A stretch of DNA of 64,000 bases from Bacillus sp. S/N-304-OC-R1. Lineage in GTDB: Bacteria > Bacillota > Bacilli > Bacillales > Cytobacillaceae. Shown in pieces: positions 57,527-64,000 of the stretch. The stretch spans positions 62,001-126,000 of the forward strand of contig NZ_JACWFE010000023.1 in NCBI RefSeq assembly GCF_019749375.1, in the 5' to 3' direction. The notes below the pieces were generated by a model. That model made no database searches. It was not told where the DNA came from and was given only the letters and a program-made list of their open reading frames with translations. Made by a program: the position numbers and the translations under genes. Positions within the stretch are counted from its first letter, which is position 1. The number at the start of each line of letters is the position of its first letter.

Positions 57527-59200
57527 TTAAATTTCAATAAGTATTGGAACGATCATTGGATTTTTCTTAGTTTGTGTATAAACGTATTCTCGAATTGATT
57601 TTTTCAGTTGTTTTTTCATTGCATTCCTTGAGTTTCTATTGGCTTCTTGTAGCTCGTTAACCGTTTTTATAGTGAGTTCATTTACGTTTTTACGCAGCTC
57701 TGAAAAGTCTCGATGATCTGTAAATCCGCGAGAAATCGTTTCGGGTTCAGCCATCAGCTTTCTATCCGATTTGCTAATCGTTACAATAATCATGAACATT
57801 CCGTCCTCAGAAAGCTGTTTTCTGTCCCGTAATACATATTCCCCAATATTACCGACATCCCCGCCGTCTACGTATGTATTTCCAACTGGTACGGTCCGTG
57901 TTTGGCTCGCAATGCCACCTTCAATCTCGACCACATCGCCATTATTAATGATAAACGTGTTTCCTTCCTCTACTCCAACGGATTCAGCTAACAAACGGTG
58001 ATGATGGAGCATTCTAAATTCACCGTGAATGGGAATAAAATATTTTGGTTTCATTAATGTAAGCATCAGTTTTAAATCTTCTTGATAACCATGGCCGGAA
58101 ACATGCATGCCCGATGTACTTCCAGTTCCATAAATCACTTTAGCTCCAAGTGCAAATAAGTTATCTACGATACTCGTGACATTACGTTCATTCCCAGGTA
58201 TGGGACCTGCCGCAAGGATAACCGTGTCTTCAGGAAAAATATCGACACCGCGAAAGTTTCCAGTGGAAAGGCGGGCAAGAGCAGCCAATGGTTCTCCTTG
58301 ACTCCCCGTGCATAAAATAGCCACCTTTTCAGGAGCCAATTCATTGATCTCATGCGGGGCAATTAACATTCCATCAGGAACGGTTAAATAACCACGGTCC
58401 ATCGCAACCTCTACAACATTAACCATACTTCGCCCAAGTAACGCAAGTTTTCGATTTGTTTTACGTGCTGCATTTACAACTTGTTGAACACGGCTAATAT
58501 TTGAAGCAAAGGTAGAAACAATCACTTTGCGCTCGGCTTTCATGAAAGCTGCTTCCACATGGTCACCTACCATTTGTTCAGATGGGGTCAAACCGGGACG
58601 CTCAGCATTGGTACTCTCAGACAGCAGAAGTAAGACGCCTTCTTTGCCGATTTCAGCCATTTTATGAATATCCGCATGTTCATTATTCTCTGGGGTTAAA
58701 TCGAACTTGAAGTCCCCCGTATGTACAATATTTCCTTCTGGTGTGTGAAAAACGATTCCTAAGCAATCCGGGATACTATGAATTACTTTGAAAAAGCTTA
58801 CACTTAGTTCTCCGATTTTCAATTTTGAGTTTGGGTTGATTTCAACAAGTTCACTTTCTCTAAGAAGTTTATGTTCCTTTAATTTAATTTCAATTAAACC
58901 TAATGTGAAGCGCGTAGCATAAATAGGCACATTTAATTTTTTTAAGAAGAACGGGATCCCTCCGATATGATCTTCATGTCCATGAGTAACAATTAAAGCC
59001 CTAACTTTATCTTTATTCTCTACTAAATAGGCTATATCGGGAATAATCAAATCAATTCCTAATAAACTTTCATCTGGAAACTTATTTCCACAGTCGATAA
59101 TCACGATATCGTTTGAATATTCGATTGCATACATATTTTTCCCGATTTCATTCAAGCCGCCCAAAGCGAAGATAGATAACGCATTTTCTTTTGTACTCAA
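57527..59200 (-). CDS. Ribonuclease J paralog
   Basis: The protein has 557 residues, the normal length. Metallo-beta-lactamase core: FALGGLNEIGKNMYAIEY, the HGHEDH motif at 73-78, VHTGDFKFD, then the beta-CASP domain (LLLSESTNAERPG, VIVSTFASNISRVQQV in close form, CTGSQGEPLAALARLS, GTGSTSGMHVSGHG) and a C-terminal domain. RNase J combines 5' exonuclease and endonuclease activity in mRNA decay. The start is TTG at 59200 with GGGAGGGTG upstream. It is neither next to the usual rnjA nor rnjB neighbours, so it may be an extra copy. Confidence 0.9.
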   Translation of the reverse strand: MSTKENALSIFALGGLNEIGKNMYAIEYSNDIVIIDCGNKFPDESLLGIDLIIPDIAYLVENKDKVRALIVTHGHEDHIGGIPFFLKKLNVPIYATRFTLGLIEIKLKEHKLLRESELVEINPNSKLKIGELSVSFFKVIHSIPDCLGIVFHTPEGNIVHTGDFKFDLTPENNEHADIHKMAEIGKEGVLLLLSESTNAERPGLTPSEQMVGDHVEAAFMKAERKVIVSTFASNISRVQQVVNAARKTNRKLALLGRSMVNVVEVAMDRGYLTVPDGMLIAPHEINELAPEKVAILCTGSQGEPLAALARLSTGNFRGVDIFPEDTVILAAGPIPGNERNVTSIVDNLFALGAKVIYGTGSTSGMHVSGHGYQEDLKLMLTLMKPKYFIPIHGEFRMLHHHRLLAESVGVEEGNTFIINNGDVVEIEGGIASQTRTVPVGNTYVDGGDVGNIGEYVLRDRKQLSEDGMFMIIVTISKSDRKLMAEPETISRGFTDHRDFSELRKNVNELTIKTVNELQEANRNSRNAMKKQLKKSIREYVYTQTKKNPMIVPILIEI

Positions 59201-59365
59201 ATTTACACCCTCCCACTTTAAATATAACCTTATTATGCCCTTTAGGTTTTCCCTTTATCAGCGGGGAGAATGCCCGAGTTTCTTTTAAAAACTTTAAGCA
59301 CATTCTTTAAAATATCTATGAAGTAAAATTTATATCTGCTCAGTGTTATACAATTAAATAGATAT

Positions 59366-59400
59366 GAGCGCTTATCCTTGTACGAGGATAGCGCCCTATT
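59366..59400 (-). terminator. Hairpin downstream of the deaminase gene
   Basis: On the minus strand AGGGCGCTATCCTCG pairs with AGGATAAGCGCT. It is another member of the recurring family; the U tract is weak and it lies 70-100 bp after the stop. Confidence 0.5.
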
Positions 59401-59468
59401 GTTGAAAGATCATAAGTACATGTCTTTATGCCTTGTTAAACTATCGCCTCCGTTTGTAACATTAAGCT

Positions 59469-60158
59469 TTATGCGCTTATTACTTTTTGAAGGTCTTTTA
59501 TTAACATATTATATACATCCTCTATTTTTAGGCTTTGAGGATTCTTTAGTTTAGCTGACGCAACCCATTCTTTAGCTATTTCAATTATTAAAGGATAATC
59601 CTCTGACATTAACTCATGCACAGGTTTCCCTTTTTCATAATTAATACTAAGATCAAAATAAACCGTTAGAAGAATGGATAACTGCTCTAAGTATTTTATT
59701 GGTCCCTCTATAACTATTGGTTTTTTATTGAGATACGGTGTAGTACCCCTTAAATTTGTACTGCCGCCATATTTATCTTTTGCGGCATACTTAAGATTAC
59801 GGATTCCACTCATGTAAAAAGCACTAAAACAAAGGGGACAAGGTTCCAAAGTTGAATAAAGAACATACGAATTTACGTTTTTATGTATTCGATTATCTAA
59901 TTTTAATAAAGCATTAACCTCCGCATGTGCTAATTCATTGTTGGATATTACCATATCAGATAATTGTCGAAATGTAGCACTTTTACCTGTTGAAATTAAA
60001 TTACCCTTATCATCAATTACAATGGCTCCAACAGGTCGAGACCCTTCTTGAAAAGACTCCCATGCTGCTTGAAAACATTCTTTCCATTCGTTCGTAAATT
60101 CACTCCAATTTATTCTAATCACCCCAAAAAAATAAATATATATTTCCTCTATCACCAT
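59469..60158 (-). CDS. Nucleoside/nucleobase deaminase (CDA fold)
   Basis: The protein has up to 229 residues. Zinc-binding deaminase motifs are HAEVNALLKL (H-A-E) and STLEPCPLCFSAF (P-C-x-x-C), with the fold running from about 20 to 150, and PVGAIVIDDKGNLIST before it. The C-terminal 80 residues have no domain I recognise. The start is uncertain: the ATG at 60158 has no ribosome binding site, and a GTG at 60122 within GGGGTGATT is an alternative. Relatives deaminate guanine, cytosine or tRNA adenosine; the long tail suggests a special substrate. Confidence 0.8.
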   Translation of the reverse strand: MVIEEIYIYFFGVIRINWSEFTNEWKECFQAAWESFQEGSRPVGAIVIDDKGNLISTGKSATFRQLSDMVISNNELAHAEVNALLKLDNRIHKNVNSYVLYSTLEPCPLCFSAFYMSGIRNLKYAAKDKYGGSTNLRGTTPYLNKKPIVIEGPIKYLEQLSILLTVYFDLSINYEKGKPVHELMSEDYPLIIEIAKEWVASAKLKNPQSLKIEDVYNMLIKDLQKVISA

Positions 60159-60231
60159 TATTCGTAGTAATTCGACAGAGCTCTACTTAATCCTTCTCAT
60201 CATTTAACTAAACATACCCTTTACTTCTATT

Positions 60232-60264
60232 GAAAAAGCGATTTCTCGTTATTGAAGAATCGCC
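60232..60264 (-). terminator. Terminator after the truncated DinB gene
   Basis: On the minus strand GGCGATTCTTC..GAAATCGC is followed by TTTTTC, 9 bp after the DinB stop. Confidence 0.7.
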
Positions 60265-60272
60265 TCGTTACT

Positions 60273-60680
60273 TCAATAAGAATGGACAGATTTTAACACT
60301 CTGCCAATAAAATTAGCAGAGATAGGTTGTTGTTCCAATTCCCTCGACCAAACTGAGAGCTGACCAATGTGATGGATTTCGTGTGCAATAACATGGTGCA
60401 GTATTTCATCTACAGTGTATTTATCTTCATCCCAAGGAACACTTACAACCTCCTCTTTTAAATCATCTAAATTTGCTTTTAAAAATTCAGCTATTTCTTT
60501 TCGGAATGTATCAGAAAGATATTTAACTTTTTCAAGTGAATTATAATCAGCAAACCGTACTACCACATCTTCCTTTCCTTGAATACCACGAAGCCAACTA
60601 TATTCCACATCAGCAATATGAAAAAGGGTATTGGTAGCCTTAGTTAAACTAATGGGGTTGAAGAAGGAAAAAATTGATGG
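60273..60680 (-). pseudogene. DinB family gene lacking its 5' end
   Basis: The clear protein part starts FHIADVEYSWLRGIQGKED and has HHVIAHEIHHIGQLSVWSREL with the two metal-binding histidines, normal for the C-terminal two thirds of a DinB protein. In the same frame, DinB-like sequence continues upstream to TKATNTLFHIAD, but then meets a stop near 60690 without any start or ribosome binding site. About 40 residues, with the first helix, are missing against the usual 150-170. The only start codon nearby is a GTG giving 111 residues. I read it as a 5'-truncated remnant. Confidence 0.65.
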
Positions 60681-60734
60681 TTGTAGAATTCAAATAGAAG
60701 CCTAAAATCAAAAGTACTTAAAGGGGAAGATTTG

Positions 60735-61175
60735 ATGGGATTTAATTTTATCAAAGTTCAGGACGTGCTTGAAAATTACAAGTCTTCGATTTACGAAAAA
60801 GATGTTGAAAGATTCCTAACCATTTATGCCTCCGATATCCATATTTATGATTGCTGGAGTAACTGGGAGTGTAAGGGGATTTCTCATTTGAGGGCAAATG
60901 TGGAAGAGTGGTTTAATGGGTTGAAGGTTGATGGTGTTTTACTTAATGTTGATTTCAATGACTTAGTTGTTGAAGAAAACATGAATCTTGCATTTGTTTA
61001 TTGTTCCGTTACTTTTGCTGCTCAAAATGTTGAATCAGGAGAAAAACTACGCCAAATGACAAATCGTTTCACGTTCGGTTTAAGAAAAGTAAATGATTCC
61101 TGGCTTATAACTCACGAACATTCATCATTACCAATAAATATGGAAACTGGAAAGGCTATATTTAATTTAAAGTAA
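60735..61175 (+). CDS. SnoaL/NTF2-like family protein
   Basis: The protein has 146 residues from the ATG at 60735 (GGGGAAG site). The NTF2-like alpha+beta barrel is seen as VLENYKSSIYEKDVERFLTIYASDIHIYD, then GISHLRANVEEWF, VYCSVTFAA and SWLITHEHSSLPI. SnoaL-like proteins include ketosteroid isomerases and many small enzymes or binding proteins without known role. The conserved His/Asp at the end could be catalytic. Monocistronic. Confidence 0.83.
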   Translation: MGFNFIKVQDVLENYKSSIYEKDVERFLTIYASDIHIYDCWSNWECKGISHLRANVEEWFNGLKVDGVLLNVDFNDLVVEENMNLAFVYCSVTFAAQNVESGEKLRQMTNRFTFGLRKVNDSWLITHEHSSLPINMETGKAIFNLK

Positions 61176-61200
61176 GAAACATGAATAAAATAGTTTAAAT

Positions 61201-61233
61201 ATGGGGGCTGCCCATTGTTGGACAGCCCCCATT
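61201..61233. terminator. Hairpin after the SnoaL-like gene
   Basis: ATGGGGGCTG..CC pairs with GG..CAGCCCCCAT. There is no long U run, but its position 26 bp after the stop fits termination. Confidence 0.6.
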
Positions 61234-61327
61234 CAGCTAATTAAATTTCTAGTAAAACTCTTTATCATGTTACATCTTTGCTTTAGAGGAGGTATCTCCA
61301 ATTTGAAGTAATATCAACCTTTGAAAC

Positions 61328-61768
61328 CTATGAAAATACTGCGATTTTACGTGCTATCGATTCTGTTAAACGCGATGCTACTTTGGGAACAGCCCATTTA
61401 ATAATTGGTGTTAACACCGCACCCGATAGTCCGCCTGCATGGACTTCCACCGTACAAGTCATAATTGTTTTACCATTAACATCTTCTGCAGTAAAGTGAC
61501 CGCTTCCTGTAAAATTATCTGATAAACCTTTTAGTTCAAACTTAATATTTGAAGGTTCATTCCATTCGGTAATATCTACCTGCGCTTTTATTGTTTTTTT
61601 AATACCTTTCACATTACCTTCAAATGACCAAATAGATTGCTTGTCATTAATGATTTCATGTTCTTTATAGGCTGGTACTGTTGTTGCCCATTTTTCAAGA
61701 TCACTGACATAATCCCAAACTGATTGTACATCTACTGGAATTTCTACTGTATGTGTTCCCGTTGCCAT
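61328..61768 (-). CDS. SRPBCC/CoxG family protein, stand-alone
   Basis: The protein has 146 residues from the ATG at 61768; a GTG six codons earlier is in frame. The START-like fold opens GTHTVEIPVDVQSVWDYVSDLEKWATTVPAYKEH in outline and ends in a C-terminal helix PIIKWAVPKVASRLTESIARKI, the CoxG/SRPBCC plan. It is a distant relative of the CoxG-like protein at 7 kb but has no molybdenum enzyme nearby, so the function is open. Monocistronic. Confidence 0.82.
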   Translation of the reverse strand: MATGTHTVEIPVDVQSVWDYVSDLEKWATTVPAYKEHEIINDKQSIWSFEGNVKGIKKTIKAQVDITEWNEPSNIKFELKGLSDNFTGSGHFTAEDVNGKTIMTCTVEVHAGGLSGAVLTPIIKWAVPKVASRLTESIARKIAVFS

Positions 61769-62118
61769 TATGATTCCCACTTTCACTATGTATGAATTGT
61801 AAATTTATTATTTCTACAAATAATAATTATTACATAAAAGAAATAAACTTACATCACTAATTATACATAGCTTTCTTCTAATAATTTTACTATTTTAAAA
61901 ATCAAATCTTCTAAACCTCCAAAACCTGGCTCTATCTATATAAAAAGAGCGCATCTTCTATTCTCGAATTTAGCCCATAATAAAATATTATCTTAATCAC
62001 ATGATAACAAATTAATAATCTTCAATGCTCTCCTATTGGAAAAATAAAACCTTTATGAGAAACACTTCAAAAAATGGTATATTTGAATATGTGCGTATAT
62101 TAATTAAGGAGTGTTTTT
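61769..62118. other. Spacer before the serine hydrolase gene
   Basis: About 350 bp of AT-rich sequence. AAAAAGAGCGCATCTTC at 61941-61957 is a degenerate member of the hairpin family of this region. TAAGGAG at 62105-62111 is the ribosome binding site of the next gene. I see nothing else. Confidence 0.4.
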
Positions 62119-63285
62119 ATGATTAAGAAAGCTACTAAAATATTAGGAGTTATGATCTTGTCTATTCTTATCATTGCAAGTATCATAATAGCCTTAAAAG
62201 TAGATTTTTCAAATCCAGCAGACTTAGAAAAATTTGTACAGAACAAAATGAATAAAACAAATGTACCTGGCGTTTCGATTGCTATTATAAAAGATAATAA
62301 AGTTGATAGATATATCAGTTATGGCTATGCGAATATTGCCGAAGGGAAAAAAGTCAATCAAGATACGGTATTTCAAATTGCCTCACTTTCAAAAGTAGTT
62401 ACAGCTACCGCTATTATGCAATTGTATGAAAAGGAGAAATTAAATCTCGATGATGATATAAACAAGTATCTTCCATTTTCAGTTACGAATCCAAACTTTC
62501 CAAATGAACCCATTACAATAAAAATGCTACTCGACCATACTTCTGGAATCCAAGACAATTGGGATGTAATCGACAGTCTTTATACGATAGATAGTGGGGG
62601 CGGCGACTCCAAAATTTCGATTGGTGAATTTTCTAAAGAATATTTAGGGGTAAGTGGAAAGTGGTATTCCGCAGAAAAAAATTTCACAGAAAATAAACCT
62701 GGAGCAACGTTCGATTATAGTAATGTAGGATTCGGACTTTTGGGCTATATTGTAGAGCAAGTTAGCGATATGCCGTTCAATCAATATACAAAAAACAACA
62801 TTTTTCTACCACTGGGAATGTCAGAGACAGAATGGCTGCACAAAGATGTGACAACCGAAAACTTCGCATCACCTTATGATAACCAAAAAGAGCTGCCTAG
62901 ATATTCTTTCCCAACCTACCCTGATGGTACATTGAAAACAAACGTAGTAGATTTCAGCAAATTCTTAGTAAGCTTGTCGGATGAAAGCAAGACCATATTA
63001 AAACCAGAAACAATTAAAGAAATGCTAAGTCCCCAATCAAATGATGGAAACCAAACCTTAGGCTGGAGTTATTCATCTTTAGATGACATTTTCATGAAAA
63101 AATTAAATAACGGAAGTATCGTTGGCCATACAGGCTCAGATCCTGGTGAGTTTTCAATAGGACTCTATAATCCGGAAAAAAAGAACGGTTTGGTCATATT
63201 TATGAACCAACAAATGGGATTAAAATTACAAACGATAAATATATATTATATGATCAAGAGAATTGTAGAAGAAGCTGATTTATAA
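62119..63285 (+). CDS. Serine hydrolase of the beta-lactamase (class C/EstB) family
   Basis: The protein has 388 residues. An N-terminal membrane anchor (about 7-28) is followed by the beta-lactamase fold: SLSK at 89-92 (Ser89 nucleophile), Y-S-N at 200-202, and GHTGSDPG as the third motif. Related proteins are D,D-peptidases, esterases or flavin-independent peptidases; class C lactamase activity is not implied. It is probably anchored outside the cytoplasmic membrane and may act on peptidoglycan peptides or small esters. AAGGAG lies 7 bases before the ATG. Confidence 0.87.
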   Translation: MIKKATKILGVMILSILIIASIIIALKVDFSNPADLEKFVQNKMNKTNVPGVSIAIIKDNKVDRYISYGYANIAEGKKVNQDTVFQIASLSKVVTATAIMQLYEKEKLNLDDDINKYLPFSVTNPNFPNEPITIKMLLDHTSGIQDNWDVIDSLYTIDSGGGDSKISIGEFSKEYLGVSGKWYSAEKNFTENKPGATFDYSNVGFGLLGYIVEQVSDMPFNQYTKNNIFLPLGMSETEWLHKDVTTENFASPYDNQKELPRYSFPTYPDGTLKTNVVDFSKFLVSLSDESKTILKPETIKEMLSPQSNDGNQTLGWSYSSLDDIFMKKLNNGSIVGHTGSDPGEFSIGLYNPEKKNGLVIFMNQQMGLKLQTINIYYMIKRIVEEADL

Positions 63286-63332
63286 AATAAATTAAGTTAA
63301 ATAATATTTCATTTATGATAAACTCCAAAGAG

Positions 63333-63360
63333 CCGATTCAAGAAATAATCTTGAATCGGT
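63333..63360. terminator. Terminator between serine hydrolase and argS
   Basis: CCGATTCAAG pairs with CTTGAATCGG around AAATAAT. A U-rich tail (TTTAGTTTTC) follows on the plus strand. Confidence 0.8.
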
Positions 63361-63401
63361 TTAGTTTTCATGAAAAAAAAGACGCATTCGTTAATTTAAC
63401 T

Positions 63402-64000
63402 TTACATTTTATTTGGTGCAGAAATACCTAATAAACTTAGAGCATCTTTTAATACAATGGCTACGCAAAAAGCGAATGAGAGCTTCATTTGTTTCCACTC
63501 ATCATTGACTAAAATTTTTGTATGTGCATAATACTTATTAAATGCACGCGCCAACAGCAAGCTGTATTTCGCGATTTGTGATGGATCGGCTTGTTCATAT
63601 GATTTCTGAACAATGACTGGGTACTGTTCAAGCAGCTGAATTACTGGCCACGCATATTCACCTAAATTCTCAAATTGAAGTTTCTTCTCTATAAATTCAC
63701 CTTTTTCAAGTAGCGATGATATTCGCACAAATGTGTACTGCACATATGGACCTGTTTCTCCCTCAAAGTTCATCATTTGTTCTAAAGAAAATTCAATATC
63801 ATTTAATCGATCATTTTTTAAATCATTAAAAATGACTGCTCCAACTCCGACCAGTTTCGCAACCAATTCTTTCTGTTCAAGTGCTGGATTTTTTTCTTCA
63901 ATATTACGCTTTGCTGTTTGAATTGCTTCTGCTAATACATCTGCAAGCAGCACGACTTTTCCTTTACGTGTCGACATTTTCCTACCGTCTTTTAACATCA
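63402..64000 (-). CDS. argS: Arginyl-tRNA synthetase, C-terminal part (cut by window edge)
   Basis: The visible 199 or so residues are the end of ArgS: KMSTRKG (the KMSKS-like motif) close to the window edge, then GAVIFNDLKNDRLNDIEFSLEQMMNFEGETGPYVQYTFVRISSLLEK in outline and the anticodon-binding DALR domain (YSLLLARAFNKYYAH, CVAIVLKDALSLLGI). ArgS charges tRNA-Arg. The start lies outside the window, and no full length can be given. It is a core gene and anchors this end of the accessory region. Confidence 0.95.
   Translation of the reverse strand, partial: MLKDGRKMSTRKGKVVLLADVLAEAIQTAKRNIEEKNPALEQKELVAKLVGVGAVIFNDLKNDRLNDIEFSLEQMMNFEGETGPYVQYTFVRISSLLEKGEFIEKKLQFENLGEYAWPVIQLLEQYPVIVQKSYEQADPSQIAKYSLLLARAFNKYYAHTKILVNDEWKQMKLSFAFCVAIVLKDALSLLGISAPNKM

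Overview
The window looks like chromosomal DNA of a spore-forming, low-GC Bacillaceae species (Bacillus, Cytobacillus or Metabacillus type). The evidence is the AT-rich sequence, AGGAGG-type ribosome binding sites, many TTG and GTG starts fixed by those sites, and typical Bacillus genes: bcrC, ytaF, a YjcZ-type sporulation peptide, tatC, mgtE, RNase J, a Bmr/Blt-type efflux pair and DUF421 proteins. Both ends cut through genes: a sigma-54-dependent regulator on the left and argS on the right.

1-15 kb is a catabolic island, almost all on the minus strand. In transcription order it holds a class III aminotransferase and an aldehyde dehydrogenase; then pxpB, pxpC, a biotin carrier, a biotin carboxylase and pxpA; then a CoxG-like protein and the three subunits of a molybdenum hydroxylase (2Fe-2S, Mo and FAD); then two XdhC-type maturation proteins, a MobA/MocA-like nucleotidyltransferase, and the N-terminal half of a CBS-PAS sigma-54 activator. 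Near-perfect -24/-12 sigma-54 promoters lie upstream of both pxpB and the aminotransferase, and palindromes suited to activator binding lie upstream of the pxpB promoter. The simplest reading is an induced pathway in which an N-heterocycle is hydroxylated to a lactam, the lactam is opened by the biotin-dependent PxpABC-type complex, and the resulting omega-amino acid is transaminated and oxidised. The substrate is unknown.

15-34 kb is mixed housekeeping and envelope DNA: a PadR/HAAS/DUF4097 stress module with tandem operator palindromes, two DUF421 membrane proteins, an SDR/QueA-paralog/VOC operon, a CorC-type CBS protein, an AI-2E family permease, small acetyl- and methyltransferases, a DUF2268 protease, three small spore-type proteins, rodA, bcrC, an HTH-DUF1232 protein, ytaF, mgtE, an FtsW-type protein and tatC.

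34-42 kb concerns metals. A five-gene operon holds four proteins that each carry an H-x-x-P-G-R-x-R-L HMA_2-type domain, one of them a P1B-type ATPase lacking the usual CPC motif, and ends with a small one-helix protein. A convergent ZIP transporter, a PepSY membrane protein and a cysteine-rich DeoR/NosL-like regulator follow.

42-64 kb is more accessory. It holds a UvrA-like double ABC protein with a C-terminal extension of about 480 residues and an attenuator-like leader, a second PadR/HAAS pair, DedA, VOC, AlkD-like, DinB, GNAT, SnoaL and SRPBCC single-gene units, a third DUF421 gene, a Blt-type MFS pump with its divergent MerR regulator and a 19-bp-spacer promoter, an RNase J paralog, a deaminase, a 5'-truncated DinB gene, a serine hydrolase and the end of argS. 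The gaps contain recurring GGCGCTATCC-type hairpins and two GC-rich or palindromic repeat elements. I see no tRNA or rRNA gene, CRISPR array, phage or intact insertion sequence.
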